Assembly: GCA_019639015.1 (NCBI GenBank)
Contig: JAHBSS010000001.1
Location: forward strand, 73,189-115,586
Source: Cryobacterium sp.
GTDB taxonomy: Bacteria; Actinomycetota; Actinomycetes; Actinomycetales; Microbacteriaceae
Length of the DNA stretch: 42,398 nt
Direction: 5' to 3'
Positions 7,436 to 17,849 of the stretch are shown here, one piece after another (the first letter of the stretch is position 1; every line of letters starts with the position of its first letter). The translations under genes were made by a program, and so were the position numbers. The notes under the pieces are model-generated. The model made no database searches. It saw nothing but the letters and a program-made list of their open reading frames with translations, and was not told the origin of the DNA.

Positions 7436-7909
7436 ATGTATGCTAGGCGACTCAGGCATTGGTTATGCGTCATCTTTGCCGTAGTTTCAGCCTTGTTAAC
7501 GACTGGCTGTGGAATTACTCCTTTCCCGTTCGACCGATACGACGCGCCCGCTTCGATTCGCAAAGTCTCCGGTTATCTTTCGGTGGTTTACTGTCGAAAC
7601 CTAAAAGTTGACACCGTCGTAATTCAGGAAAGGATCACACTTGATAGCGATTGGGTGACCTTGTTCCGGGCGAAAGGGGTCCTTGAGTTGGAGCGGGGGG
7701 ATAATGTAGTTCAGGAGGCACAGAGCCAAGGACTTGAATTGTCCCCAGGGTCGGAGCCACACTTGACCGCCGGGTCACAAATCATAGTGATGCTTGATGG
7801 GTTTGGTACTTCATCTACAAGTATTTTCAGTTTGGAGTCTGATCTTTCTTCCGATCTTTGGTTACACCCTGACGGCTCTCAAAGTCTTGAGGCATGCCCC
7901 AACAAATAA
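7436..7909 (+). CDS. Hypothetical lipoprotein
   Basis: 157 residues with a type II signal peptide: basic YARRLRHW, a hydrophobic core CVIFAVVSALL, and the lipobox LTTGC with the lipidated Cys at residue 25. The mature part has about 130 residues, is beta-rich and acidic, and matches no family I know. ATG 7436 is the only start that gives a complete signal peptide, though the ribosome site (GGAAAG) is weak. The 240 nt upstream (7196-7435) hold no convincing gene: only a small dyad (GCCATA/TATGGC at 7333-7347) overlapping a possible -10 CATAAT, which may be its promoter. It is isolated between the nucleotidyltransferase and a tRNA gene on the other strand. Confidence 0.7.
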   Translation: MYARRLRHWLCVIFAVVSALLTTGCGITPFPFDRYDAPASIRKVSGYLSVVYCRNLKVDTVVIQERITLDSDWVTLFRAKGVLELERGDNVVQEAQSQGLELSPGSEPHLTAGSQIIVMLDGFGTSSTSIFSLESDLSSDLWLHPDGSQSLEACPNK

Positions 7910-7971
7910 CGGTCGGGTTCGCGACAACTCGGACTTGCCTAGGGTATGAGCTAATAGTGGATGCATCCCAA

Positions 7972-8045
7972 TGGAGCGAGTGACGGGAATCGAACCCGCG
8001 CCATCAGCTTGGGAAGCTGAAGTTCTGCCATTGAACTACACTCGC
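7972..8045 (-). tRNA. tRNA-Gly (anticodon CCC)
   Basis: Read on the minus strand from 8045: acceptor GCGAGTG pairs perfectly with CACTCGC, D-stem GTTC/GAAC, anticodon stem TCAGC/GCTGA around the loop TTCCCAA (anticodon CCC, decoding GGG), and a T-arm with TTCGATT. The discriminator is U73, normal for bacterial tRNA-Gly, and CCA is encoded (7972-7974). A TATTAT -10-like box lies at 8078-8073. The gene stands alone, divergent from dcd. Confidence 0.95.
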
Positions 8046-8136
8046 GTTGCCGTCTAACTTCGGCTGTTGGCAATAATAGCAAGGCTGAACCTGCCACATT
8101 CCAGTCGATGTTTATCGGAACAGGTCAAAGCCTCAG

Positions 8137-8142
8137 TACGAT
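8137..8142 (+). promoter_or_regulatory. Leaderless -10 box of dcd
   Basis: TACGAT ends 6 nt before ATG 8149. This spacing picks ATG 8149 over the in-frame GTG 8143. Confidence 0.6.
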
Positions 8143-8148
8143 GTGAGG

Positions 8149-8736
8149 ATGCTGCTGTCTGATGGGGACATCCGTGCCGAACTCCAGGCTGGACGGGTTG
8201 GCTTGGACCCACTCGATCTTTCGATGATTCAACCTTCGAGCATTGATGTCAGACTCGACCGATATTTCAGGCTGTTCGACAATCACCGCTATCCATTCAT
8301 TGACCCTGCCGAGGACCAGCCGGAGTTGACCCGATTGGTCGAAGCGCAGGATGATGAGCCGTTCATCCTCCACCCTGGAGAATTCGCGCTCGCGTCAACA
8401 TTCGAAATGGTGAGCCTTCCGGATGACATCGCTGCAAGGCTTGAAGGAAAGAGTTCTCTCGGCCGACTCGGATTGCTCACTCATTCCACCGCTGGGTTCA
8501 TCGACCCTGGTTTCACTGGCCATGTGACGCTAGAGCTTAGTAACGTTGCAACTCTTCCGATCAAGCTTTGGCCGGGAATGAAGATCGGCCAAATGTGTTT
8601 TTTTCGCCTCTCGTCGCCCGCAGAAAAACCCTACGGATCAAGCGAGTACGGTTCGCGTTACCAGGGGCAGCGCGGACCAACGGCGAGTCGTTCATTTCAG
8701 AACTTTCACAGGGTCAGCACAAAGCGAACCGACTAG
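8149..8736 (+). CDS. dcd: dCTP deaminase (probably bifunctional deaminase/dUTPase)
   Basis: 195 residues, a trimeric enzyme of pyrimidine deoxynucleotide metabolism that supplies dUMP for dTMP synthesis. It opens with [11 protein letters not shown] and carries [10 protein letters not shown], the active-site stretch [10 protein letters not shown] with [26 protein letters not shown], and the tail [16 protein letters not shown]. The [13 protein letters not shown] form resembles the mycobacterial enzyme, which both deaminates dCTP and hydrolyses the product to dUMP, rather than the E. coli deaminase-only type (family knowledge). The start is ATG 8149 because of the leaderless -10 box. Its TAG stop shares the tetranucleotide CTAG (8733-8736) with the stop codon of the convergent idi gene. 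Confidence 0.95.
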   Translation: MLLSDGDIRAELQAGRVGLDPLDLSMIQPSSIDVRLDRYFRLFDNHRYPFIDPAEDQPELTRLVEAQDDEPFILHPGEFALASTFEMVSLPDDIAARLEGKSSLGRLGLLTHSTAGFIDPGFTGHVTLELSNVATLPIKLWPGMKIGQMCFFRLSSPAEKPYGSSEYGSRYQGQRGPTASRSFQNFHRVSTKRTD

Positions 8737-9254
8737 ACGGACAACTCCGCCAATTGCATTACGAGCCACGGGCTGAACACAAACGGCACCGCTTCAACCG
8801 CGGTTCGCAATAGGTCGGGTTCGAGCCAAGCCCATTCCTCCACTTCTTCTGGATTCGCATTGACAGCATCAGTTGCTATCGCCCGATAGACCGGACAAAT
8901 CTCGTTTTCGACGATGCCACTTGAGTCGATCGCTCGATAACGAAAGTCGGGCAATATCGGTTCGATATCAGTGATGTCAATCCCAAGTTCAATCTCGGCT
9001 CGGCGATGTAGCGCACCTTCAAAACTCTCCCCCGGTGCAGGATGACCGCAAAACGAGTTCGTCCAAACCCCTGGCCAAGTAAGTTTTGATAGTGCTCTCC
9101 TTGTAACCAGTACTTGACCGGACTCGTTGTAGACGTGACACGAAAACGCCAAATGTAGCGCCGTGTCTTTTGTGTGTACATCGGCTTTCTCGGCGGTACC
9201 GATAGGTTTGCCGAGTTCGTCAAGTAGCACGACGAACTCCGGTTCAGGACTCAT
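8733..9254 (-). CDS. idi: Isopentenyl-diphosphate delta-isomerase, type I
   Basis: 173 residues of the Nudix fold, interconverting IPP and DMAPP for isoprenoid synthesis. Seen: the metal-binding start HLAFSCHV, then [19 protein letters not shown] with the catalytic Cys in NSFCGHP, the helix [14 protein letters not shown], and EEVEEWAWL, which supplies the second acidic active-site element. ATG 9254 gives the usual short N-terminus ([12 protein letters not shown]); GTG 9263 is an in-frame alternative. It follows the lyase gene by 38 nt and is probably co-transcribed with it. An isomerase is needed for carotenoids and menaquinone; no carotenoid gene is present in this window. Confidence 0.93.
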   Translation of the reverse strand: MSPEPEFVVLLDELGKPIGTAEKADVHTKDTALHLAFSCHVYNESGQVLVTRRALSKLTWPGVWTNSFCGHPAPGESFEGALHRRAEIELGIDITDIEPILPDFRYRAIDSSGIVENEICPVYRAIATDAVNANPEEVEEWAWLEPDLLRTAVEAVPFVFSPWLVMQLAELSV

Positions 9255-9292
9255 GATTTGCACACTTCTGGCAGACTCCTTAAGTTCTTCGC

Positions 9293-10081
9293 TCAGTAAT
9301 CGAAACCGAGCTCGCTCGGGTATTCAGCGAGAGCAGTGAGCGATGATGCCGCATCCTTCAAATGACTTAGCGTCAGGCCGAGTGGTCTGCCACCAAAACT
9401 CACTCTGCACACTCCCAATTCGGCAAGGCGTTTAAGAGGAACCGATCTCGGTCCGGCGATGACAGAAACCTTTCCTTCAATTTCTCTAACCGCGCGCTCT
9501 ACTTTTTCTTCATTGTCAAGACCGAACATGAAAATGACATCGGCCCCTGCATCAAGGTATGAGTTAGCTCGGGTTCGAGCCTCGGACCAGTCCCCGTTTG
9601 CAAGAAAAGAATCGACCCGCGCGTTGATAACGGCTGGGACCCCAACTAGTTCGGTCGCTTTGCGTGACGCCGCAATTCTTGATGCGGCCTCTTGAACTTC
9701 AAACTGTCCATCGCTGATGGAGCCCGGACTGTCTTCGATATTGAATCCGGCTGCCCCGACGTCGAGTAGCTTTGCGACGCTCGACTGAACCTCTGAAGTA
9801 TCTAGCCCGTACCCTTTTTCGAAATCGACGGTGACCGGCAAGTCAACGGCGTCAATGATGAGTTTGGCGGAGTTCAGGGCTGCTTCGAGCCCAAGTCCTC
9901 CACCGTCAGCAACGTCATGGGTTGCACTAATCGAATGGCTTGCAGTTGCTAGCGCTTTGACACCGGGCACCGACGCGACCGTTCGAGCAGTAATAGCATC
10001 CCAAACGTTCACCAGAATTAGTGGTTTTCCGGGCACATGAAGCGTTCCAAGCAATTGAGCTTTCTCAACCAGCGAAGTCAT
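9293..10081 (-). CDS. Isocitrate lyase / PEP mutase superfamily protein
   Basis: 262 residues forming the complete (beta/alpha)8 barrel of this superfamily. Visible elements are ILVNVWDAITARTVA near the N-terminus, ATASHSISATHD, TVDFEKGYG (the metal-site strand), GAAGFNIEDSPG, VINARVDSFL, and the closing GVCRVSFGGRPLGL. Isocitrate lyase and methylisocitrate lyase carry a KKCGH motif; here the equivalent loop is DFEKGYG, so an oxaloacetate-decarboxylase, carboxyphosphoenolpyruvate-mutase-like or other 2-oxoacid lyase activity is more likely. ATG 10081 is preferred; an in-frame TTG at 10105 adds eight residues. It lies 67 nt downstream of the MFS gene and 38 nt before idi. The precise substrate is unknown. 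Confidence 0.85.
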   Translation of the reverse strand: MTSLVEKAQLLGTLHVPGKPLILVNVWDAITARTVASVPGVKALATASHSISATHDVADGGGLGLEAALNSAKLIIDAVDLPVTVDFEKGYGLDTSEVQSSVAKLLDVGAAGFNIEDSPGSISDGQFEVQEAASRIAASRKATELVGVPAVINARVDSFLANGDWSEARTRANSYLDAGADVIFMFGLDNEEKVERAVREIEGKVSVIAGPRSVPLKRLAELGVCRVSFGGRPLGLTLSHLKDAASSLTALAEYPSELGFDY

Positions 10082-10148
10082 AATTTCATTCTGCAACTCT
10101 TTCAAGTGCGAAGTATCACGTCGGCGAGCTCGGATGCCCTAAAACTTT

Positions 10149-11579
10149 CTAGCTTTGGTGAACTGGTCGTCCGCCAACCTTCACGAAGCTCATGAGGATG
10201 TATCCGAGCAAGAGCACGACAACAATGCCGAGCACTCCCCAGTAGGTGGCACTGAAAATCACGATGAACAACGTCCAAAGCGAAGACGATAGGAAGCTTG
10301 CCGCTCTACCGGTGGTTGCGTAAAGCCCGAACACCTCGCCTTCTTTACCGGCCGGTGTTACACGAGCTAGGAGTGAACGGCTCGCGGCTTGAGCTGGTCC
10401 GACAAAAATGCAAAGCACAAGTCCACCGATCCAGAACGCGATCTTGCCGGCATCGTGCAAGAAGAACACCGCCAAACCGGCGATCACGAGACCGCCGAGA
10501 GACCACAAAATCACGGTGCGCGGACCCATTCGGTCATCAACCCTGCCGGCAATGATTGTGCTGATTCCGGCGACCAAATTTGCTGCGACCCCAAACGCGA
10601 CTACTTCAAGGAATCCGAAGTGGAACACAACTTTGGCTATCACTGCACCGAACGCAAATACTCCTGCTAGCCCGTCACGGTAGACCGCGCTCGCCAGCAG
10701 GAACCAAAACGTTTGACGGGACTCCCTAAACAGTTTGGCAATGTCTTTACCCAGTACGACATAGCTTTGGAAGAAATTGACTTTGTTAACTCCCGGGCGT
10801 TCTTGAATCTCAGGAACATTAAAAATGAACGGGATGACGAAAATGATCGTCCAAAGCGCGCAACCCAGCGCGACTACGCGAAACGGCAAACCGTTTTCTT
10901 GTGAAAGGCCGAACCAATCCGCCGAGTAGGCCACGATGACGATTACGAGAGCGACGATTCCACCGATGTATCCCATCCCCCAGCCAAGCCCGCTCACTTT
11001 GCCGACCGTCTTTGGTGTTGAGACTTGCACGAGCATCGCGTTGTAATTCACGCCAGCCAGTTCGCTGAATACGCTTCCCACTCCGATCAATGTGACCCCG
11101 AGCACAAAGTATGGCGGAGCGCCTTCGACGAAATACATGAGCAACATACACAGCGTCATTCCTGCGGTGTAGATGAGTAGCCAGAGTTTGCGTTTGCCAG
11201 CAGCGTCAGCGCGTTGCGCTAGCACGGGCGCGAGTATTGCAATTGCGACGCCAGCGATAGTTATCGCCAAACCGAGGCCACTAGCGAGGTCTGCTAGAGC
11301 GCGATCCTTTACCGGGTCGCCATCTTTGAGTGCCGCAACGGAAGGCTCGAGAAATGTGTCGGTTGTTAGGTAAAGCGCTGTAAATACGAACGTGAGGATC
11401 ACGGAATTGAAAGGTTGAGTCGCCCAGTCCCAAAGTGCCCAAGAGACCACTTGCTTTCGAGGGATCTTCTTGCCTTCCTGAAGATCTAGCCCTACAGCGG
11501 CTATTGCACCGGTGTTCGCAACTACCGGCACCTCAAGGTTGGTTGGGTTCTTGACATCATCATCGAAGTCATTCGTCAT
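10149..11579 (-). CDS. MFS transporter, UMF1 / Atg22-like
   Basis: 476 residues with about 12 membrane segments. After a polar N-terminus of about 45 residues comes VSWALWDWATQPFNSVILTFVF, a segment characteristic of UMF1-family permeases related to fungal Atg22 and usually annotated as putative amino-acid effluxers. Later segments include LVLCIFVGPAQAASRSLLARV, the conserved PAQAxSRSL loop of the same family. Substrate unknown. ATG 11579 is set by a leaderless -10 box, TAGCCT at 11591-11586. It is divergent from dnaK, and a HAIR box (11624-11644) lies 45 nt upstream of its start, so heat-shock control by HspR is possible. Confidence 0.88.
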   Translation of the reverse strand: MTNDFDDDVKNPTNLEVPVVANTGAIAAVGLDLQEGKKIPRKQVVSWALWDWATQPFNSVILTFVFTALYLTTDTFLEPSVAALKDGDPVKDRALADLASGLGLAITIAGVAIAILAPVLAQRADAAGKRKLWLLIYTAGMTLCMLLMYFVEGAPPYFVLGVTLIGVGSVFSELAGVNYNAMLVQVSTPKTVGKVSGLGWGMGYIGGIVALVIVIVAYSADWFGLSQENGLPFRVVALGCALWTIIFVIPFIFNVPEIQERPGVNKVNFFQSYVVLGKDIAKLFRESRQTFWFLLASAVYRDGLAGVFAFGAVIAKVVFHFGFLEVVAFGVAANLVAGISTIIAGRVDDRMGPRTVILWSLGGLVIAGLAVFFLHDAGKIAFWIGGLVLCIFVGPAQAASRSLLARVTPAGKEGEVFGLYATTGRAASFLSSSLWTLFIVIFSATYWGVLGIVVVLLLGYILMSFVKVGGRPVHQS

Positions 11580-11585
11580 GTTGAA

Positions 11586-11591
11586 AGGCTA
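11586..11591 (-). promoter_or_regulatory. Leaderless -10 box of the UMF1-like MFS gene
   Basis: On the minus strand TAGCCT ends 6 nt before ATG 11579. It faces away from dnaK. Confidence 0.6.
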
Positions 11592-11623
11592 GTGGTCATA
11601 GCGGACTAAACAAACCATCGAAA

Positions 11624-11644
11624 CTTGAGTCAATGACACTCAAT
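11624..11644 (+). promoter_or_regulatory. HAIR box 1 (HspR operator), one mismatch
   Basis: CTTGAGT, 7 nt, ACTCAAT. The HspR operator HAIR is CTTGAGT-N7-ACTCAAG (established), so this copy differs only in the last base. It lies 16 nt upstream of the dnaK -35 box and 33 nt upstream of the -10 of the divergent MFS gene, so it could serve either promoter. Confidence 0.85.
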
Positions 11645-11659
11645 TTTCTTCAGATCGAC

Positions 11660-11688
11660 TTGACATCCAATCCGCGTGAGTGCAAACT
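11660..11688 (+). promoter_or_regulatory. Promoter of the dnaK operon
   Basis: A consensus -35 TTGACA (11660-11665) is followed after 17 nt by CAAACT (11683-11688), a weak -10. The -10 touches the left arm of HAIR box 2, which fits repression by HspR and induction when HspR is released. Confidence 0.65.
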
Positions 11689-11707
11689 TGAGTGATGGAG
11701 GCTCAAG
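11687..11707 (+). promoter_or_regulatory. HAIR box 2 (HspR operator), one mismatch
   Basis: CTTGAGT, 7 nt, GCTCAAG, one base off the HAIR consensus. It covers the end of the predicted -10 box and the transcription start of dnaK. A further half site, CTTGAAT, follows at 11723-11729 just before the ribosome site AAGGAG (11730-11735). Confidence 0.88.
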
Positions 11708-11727
11708 TCTCCAGAAACTTCACTTGA

Positions 11728-13611
<1,884 letters not shown>

Positions 13612-13613
13612 CG

Positions 13614-14285
13614 ATGGCTTCAGAGAAGGAAAAGGGTAAGGGCCACGAGGATGGCCACGAAGAACCGGTTGTGCGCGACAAGCGCAGGATCGACCCGAAA
13701 ACCGGAGAAGCTCGCAAGTCATCTGAATCATCGACTCAGTCCAAGCCAGATCCGGATGCCGAATCTGAGACCCTAACGGAAGACGACATTCAGAAACTGT
13801 TGTCGAGTACCGAAAGTGATGAGCCGGCATCGAAAGATTCGGATAAGTCGCACAAGGGCCACCACTCTTCCGCCAACGAACATTTGGATGACCTGAAGCG
13901 AATTCAAGCTGAATATGCAAACTACCGAAAGCGAGTGGAGCGGGACCGAATGCTCGCGCACGAGCTCGCTATCGCGGAGGTGTTTGCAACATTCTTGCCG
14001 GTTCTTGATGATTTGGATCTCGCGGAAGCACACGGCGATCTAGTTGGTGGAGCCCTCGATTTGGTTGCACAGAAAATTCGAGTGTTTGGTGAAAGATACG
14101 GACTTGCAAAAGTGGGAGAGGTCGGCGAACTGTTCGACCCGCGCATCCATGAAGCGATAGTTCAAGTGCCAAGCAAGAACGAGGATTCGCACAACCACAT
14201 CGTTGAAGTGGTCCAATACGGATACCGAATCGGTGAGCGTCTATTGCGACCCGCGAAAGTCGCAGTCTCCATCAGTGGGGAGTAG
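13614..14285 (+). CDS. grpE: GrpE nucleotide-exchange factor
   Basis: 223 residues. A long charged, probably disordered N-terminus (about 1-80, rich in E, K, S, D) precedes the coiled coil (LDDLKRIQAEYANYRKRVER) and the beta domain: GEVGELFDPRIHEAIVQV, then NHIVEVVQYGYRIGERLLRPAKVAV, the GrpE signature. It releases ADP from DnaK to reset the chaperone cycle and acts as a thermosensor in many bacteria. ATG 13614 lies two bases after the dnaK stop, with GGAGGG in the end of dnaK as ribosome site, and dnaJ starts two bases after its own stop, so translation of the three is tightly linked. Confidence 0.96.
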   Translation: MASEKEKGKGHEDGHEEPVVRDKRRIDPKTGEARKSSESSTQSKPDPDAESETLTEDDIQKLLSSTESDEPASKDSDKSHKGHHSSANEHLDDLKRIQAEYANYRKRVERDRMLAHELAIAEVFATFLPVLDDLDLAEAHGDLVGGALDLVAQKIRVFGERYGLAKVGEVGELFDPRIHEAIVQVPSKNEDSHNHIVEVVQYGYRIGERLLRPAKVAVSISGE

Positions 14286-14287
14286 AA

Positions 14288-15259
14288 ATGGCCAGTCAAG
14301 ACTGGTTTGAGAAAGATTTCTACAAGATCCTCGGTGTGCCCAAAGATATTTCTCAAGCCGAGCTGAAGAAGACCTACCGAAAACTGGCGCGAAAATATCA
14401 CCCCGATTCAAACCCGGGTGACGCAAAAGCCGAGGCTCGCTTTAAGGAAATCAGCGAGGCGAATTCAGTGCTTTCCGATCCCGAGTCCCGCAAAGAGTAC
14501 GACCAAATGCGAGCGATGGGTTCCGGGATGCCGAGATTCACTTCCGGCGGTCAGAACGGCGGATTTGAGGACGTATTTGGCGGAATGTTCGGTCAAGGCG
14601 GTAGACCAAACTTTCGTGCTCAAGGATTCGAGGACCTGTTTGGCGGGATTTTCGGTGGCGGGTTTGGCCAGTCCAGCGGAGGCTTTAGGGCTGCCGGTGG
14701 TCCATCCAAAGGTCGGGACATAAACGCTGGCACGACCTTGGATTTCATGACTGCAATTCGAGGCGACACAGTGAAGCTCCAAGCGGCCGGGGGTAAGCCG
14801 ATTAGCGTTCGCGTCCCAGCAGGTGTCGCCGACGGTCAAAAGATTCGACTGAAAGGCAAAGGCGAACCTAGTCCGGACGGTGGTGCTCCGGGAGATTTGA
14901 CTCTCACCGTGACGGTAAAAAAGCATCCGGTGTTTGAGCGTGACGGTCAAAACTTGAGACTTGAGGTGCCGGTCACTTATTCGGAAGCAGTGTTTGGGGC
15001 GACTATCGAAGTTCCAACTCTTGGGGGTGACCCTGTGAAACTCAAGATAGCGCCGGGAACTCCCAACGGAAGAGTGTTGCGAATCAAAGGCCGCGGCGTC
15101 ACAACTGCGAAAGGCACGGGAGACTTGCTTGCTGAAGTCGCTATCGCAATCCCTGGTCATTTGACAGCGGAAGCGAAAGACTGGCTTGAGAAGTTTGAAA
15201 AAGCCATGCCAAAGGAGAACCCAAGGGCTGACCTGATTGCCAAAGCGAAGGCGGGTTGA
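14288..15259 (+). CDS. J-domain chaperone, class B (CbpA-like, no zinc finger)
   Basis: 323 residues. The J domain (about 8-75: DFYKILGVP, LKKTYRKLARKYHPDSN with the catalytic HPD) stimulates the DnaK ATPase. A long Gly/Phe-rich linker follows with two similar units (GFEDVFGGMFGQGG and GFEDLFGGIFGGGFG), and then two beta-barrel substrate domains (GRDINAGTTLDFMTAIRGD and GDLTLTVTVKKHPVFERDGQNL). There is no cysteine in the protein and no CxxCxGxG repeat, so this is a class B J protein rather than classical DnaJ, although it fills the dnaJ slot of the operon. A second, zinc-finger DnaJ probably exists elsewhere, for instance beside hrcA. hspR starts 1 nt after the stop. Confidence 0.94.
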   Translation: MASQDWFEKDFYKILGVPKDISQAELKKTYRKLARKYHPDSNPGDAKAEARFKEISEANSVLSDPESRKEYDQMRAMGSGMPRFTSGGQNGGFEDVFGGMFGQGGRPNFRAQGFEDLFGGIFGGGFGQSSGGFRAAGGPSKGRDINAGTTLDFMTAIRGDTVKLQAAGGKPISVRVPAGVADGQKIRLKGKGEPSPDGGAPGDLTLTVTVKKHPVFERDGQNLRLEVPVTYSEAVFGATIEVPTLGGDPVKLKIAPGTPNGRVLRIKGRGVTTAKGTGDLLAEVAIAIPGHLTAEAKDWLEKFEKAMPKENPRADLIAKAKAG

Positions 15260-15260
15260 A

Positions 15261-15674
15261 ATGGACGAAAACTTACCAATGTTTGCTATCGCAATAGCTT
15301 CCGAGTTGGCCGGAATGCACCCGCAAACCCTCAGACAATACGACCGCATGGGCCTTGTGAGCCCCAAGCGCACAGCCGGTCAATCCCGCAGATACACAAT
15401 GCGGGATGTAGTGCAATTGCGGGAGATCGCAAGGCTTGGCGGTGAGGGAGTGAGCCTTGAAGGCATCCGCAGAGTTCTCGACCTTGAAAACCATGTCGCA
15501 GCATTGCAAGCGCGAGTGCGAGAACTAGAGACGGCACTTGCGGATGAGTTGCTGCATCGTCCGGGAAGGCGAGTATTTGCGGCTGGTGAGTCGGGCGATG
15601 TCATTCCGCTTCGCGCCGGGACTCGCGCAAGAAAAAACACTCAGGTCGTGATTTGGCGACCGCAGAACCACTAG
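15261..15674 (+). CDS. hspR: Heat-shock repressor HspR (MerR family)
   Basis: 137 residues. The N-terminal MerR-type winged helix reads [43 protein letters not shown] (about 7-50), with the recognition helix and wing typical of HspR. A coiled coil ([24 protein letters not shown]) forms the dimer, and a short C-terminal tail ends VVIWRPQNH. HspR binds HAIR operators with DnaK as co-repressor and shuts off the dnaK operon when unfolded protein is scarce. The matching HAIR boxes lie at 11624-11644 and 11687-11707. ATG 15261 comes directly after the dnaJ stop; clpB follows 16 nt later, so the repressor lies inside the operon it controls. Confidence 0.96.
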   Translation: MDENLPMFAIAIASELAGMHPQTLRQYDRMGLVSPKRTAGQSRRYTMRDVVQLREIARLGGEGVSLEGIRRVLDLENHVAALQARVRELETALADELLHRPGRRVFAAGESGDVIPLRAGTRARKNTQVVIWRPQNH

Positions 15675-15690
15675 TTGAACAGGAGCCTTG

Positions 15691-17838
15691 ATGGCAAATA
15701 TGCAGGGTGCCCCCGCACCTGAAGAAGAAGCGAAGACGGCGCTGGAACAATACGGCGTGGATCTCACCGCGATCGCCCGAACCGGAAAACTGGACCCGGT
15801 GATTGGCCGCGACTCAGAAATTAGACGCGTCAGCCAAGTTCTTACTCGCCGCACAAAAAACAACCCCGTGCTCATTGGTGAGCCGGGAGTTGGGAAAACG
15901 GCGGTGGTCGAAGGGCTCGCTCAAAGGATCATCGCTGGTGATGTTGCTGAATCTCTAAAAGGCAAACGCCTAGTTGCTTTGGATCTTGCAGCGTTGGTTG
16001 CGGGAGCAAAGTATCGTGGCGAATTCGAGGAGCGCCTGAAAGCCGTGCTCAAAGAAATCAACGACGCCGATGGGCAAATAATCACATTCGTCGATGAACT
16101 CCACACCCTCATGGGGGCGGGCGGTGGTGAAGGTTCCGTCGCGGCCGCCAACATGCTGAAACCGATGCTTGCTCGCGGTGAACTGCGACTGATCGGTGCA
16201 ACAACTTTGGATGAGTACCGCGAGTTCATTGAGAAGGATGCCGCTTTGGAACGACGATTCCAAACGGTGTATGTTGGCGAGCCAAGCGTTGAAGACACTA
16301 TCGCCATCTTGCGAGGGCTCAAAGAACGTTATGAAGCTCACCACAAAGTCGCCATCGCCGATACCGCCCTCGTGGCAGCCGCGTCGCTGAGTAATCGCTA
16401 TATCAGCGGAAGACAACTGCCTGACAAGGCTATTGACTTGATCGATGAGGCCGCCAGTAGGTTGCGAATGGAAATCGATTCGGCGCCAGTCGAAATTGAT
16501 GAGTTGCGTCGATCGGTGGACCGACTAAAACTTGAAGAACTTGCCTTGAAGAAGGAGAAAGACGAAGCGAGCAAGGCTCGTCTTCAGAAACTTCGAGATG
16601 ATTTGAAGGACAAGAGCGCCGTCCTTGATGACCTGCAGCGTCGTTGGGAGCGCGAGCGTGCATCCCTTAACCGTGTTGGTGAATTGAAGGGTCGGTTAGA
16701 CACTCTGAGAATGGAGGCAGACCGGGCGCAACGTGAAGGAAATCTTGAGCGCGCATCCAGGTTGCTTTACGGTGAAATCCCGGTAATCGAACGCGAACTA
16801 GCGGATGCCGAAAAGTCTGAAGCCGAAACTCCCATGATGGTAAACGACCAGGTCACCGCCGAGGACATTGCCGCAGTGATTTCCGCGTGGACTGGAATTC
16901 CAGTTGGACGACTGTTGCAGGGTGAGACCGAAAAACTCTTGCACCTTGAGGCGGAACTCGCCAAGCGAATCGTCGGCCAAAAGCAAGCCGTCCAAAAAGT
17001 CGCGGATGCCGTTCGTCGAAGCCGCGCTGGCATCGCGGATCCAGACCGGCCAACTGGTTCGTTCCTGTTCCTTGGTCCAACGGGAGTTGGAAAGACGGAG
17101 CTTGCGAAGGCGCTCGCGGAATTCCTGTTCGATGACGAACGAGCGATGATCCGAATCGACATGAGCGAATACGGTGAACGGCATTCAGTTGCCCGATTGC
17201 TCGGAGCGCCCCCCGGCTACATTGGCTTCGAGCAAGGTGGCCAACTTACCGAAGCGGTGCGCCGTAGACCGTACTCTGTCGTGCTAATGGACGAGGTCGA
17301 AAAAGCACACCCCGACGTATTCGATGTGCTCCTTCAAGTCTTGGATGACGGTCGCCTAACCGACGGTCAAGGACGTACCGTTGACTTTCGCAACGTAATT
17401 TTGATCCTCACATCAAACCTTGGAAGCCAGTTCCTAATTGATCCTGAACTTAGTTGGGACCAAAAGAAGGAAGCGGTCAACGCAACTGTGCGGCAAGTAT
17501 TCAAACCAGAATTCGTAAACCGCTTAGACGACATCGTTATCTTCACTCCATTGAGCGAAGGAGAACTAGCTCAAATTGTTGAGCTCTACGTTGATCGCTT
17601 GCAAACGCGACTTGCCGAAAGACGGCTCGATCTTGCAGTTACGCCGAGCGCTAGAACTTGGCTTGCTGAGCGTGGTTATGATCCGATCTTTGGGGCCAGA
17701 CCGCTTCGTCGACTAATGCAGCACGAAATTGACGACCGTTTGGCGTCGGCTCTTCTCGCCGGAACAATTCGTGACGGCGATACCGTGCGGGTAGATCTAG
17801 ATGCCGATACCGATGAATTGACCGTGGCGAGTAATTGA
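15691..17838 (+). CDS. clpB: ClpB-type disaggregase lacking the N domain
   Basis: 715 residues against about 860 for a classical ClpB. After only some 15 residues ([15 protein letters not shown]) the first AAA+ module begins: [13 protein letters not shown] (Walker A), [14 protein letters not shown] (Walker B), then [15 protein letters not shown]. The middle coiled coil (about 300-440), which contacts DnaK, is complete, followed by the second AAA+ module with [32 protein letters not shown] and TSNLGSQ, and the C-terminal domain ([15 protein letters not shown]). The N-terminal Clp repeat domain is missing; there is no coding room for it, since hspR ends 16 nt upstream. ATG 15691 follows AGGAG (15681-15685). 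It extracts proteins from aggregates together with DnaK, last gene of the HspR operon. Confidence 0.95.
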   Translation: MANMQGAPAPEEEAKTALEQYGVDLTAIARTGKLDPVIGRDSEIRRVSQVLTRRTKNNPVLIGEPGVGKTAVVEGLAQRIIAGDVAESLKGKRLVALDLAALVAGAKYRGEFEERLKAVLKEINDADGQIITFVDELHTLMGAGGGEGSVAAANMLKPMLARGELRLIGATTLDEYREFIEKDAALERRFQTVYVGEPSVEDTIAILRGLKERYEAHHKVAIADTALVAAASLSNRYISGRQLPDKAIDLIDEAASRLRMEIDSAPVEIDELRRSVDRLKLEELALKKEKDEASKARLQKLRDDLKDKSAVLDDLQRRWERERASLNRVGELKGRLDTLRMEADRAQREGNLERASRLLYGEIPVIERELADAEKSEAETPMMVNDQVTAEDIAAVISAWTGIPVGRLLQGETEKLLHLEAELAKRIVGQKQAVQKVADAVRRSRAGIADPDRPTGSFLFLGPTGVGKTELAKALAEFLFDDERAMIRIDMSEYGERHSVARLLGAPPGYIGFEQGGQLTEAVRRRPYSVVLMDEVEKAHPDVFDVLLQVLDDGRLTDGQGRTVDFRNVILILTSNLGSQFLIDPELSWDQKKEAVNATVRQVFKPEFVNRLDDIVIFTPLSEGELAQIVELYVDRLQTRLAERRLDLAVTPSARTWLAERGYDPIFGARPLRRLMQHEIDDRLASALLAGTIRDGDTVRVDLDADTDELTVASN

Positions 17839-17844
17839 TACTCT
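17839..17844 (+). promoter_or_regulatory. Leaderless -10 box of the acyltransferase gene
   Basis: TACTCT ends 5 nt before GTG 17850 and lies just after the clpB stop codon. The spacing is one base shorter than at the other leaderless genes. Confidence 0.45.
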
Positions 17845-17849
17845 AAACC

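Noticed and set aside
7950-7966. GGATGCATCC palindrome downstream of tRNA-Gly as its terminator
   Set aside because: No loop and no T-tract on the minus strand.
14465-15373. A 302-codon open frame on the minus strand across dnaJ
   Set aside because: It is antisense to a clear J-protein gene, has Cys/Arg/Ser-rich shadow composition and no recognisable domain.
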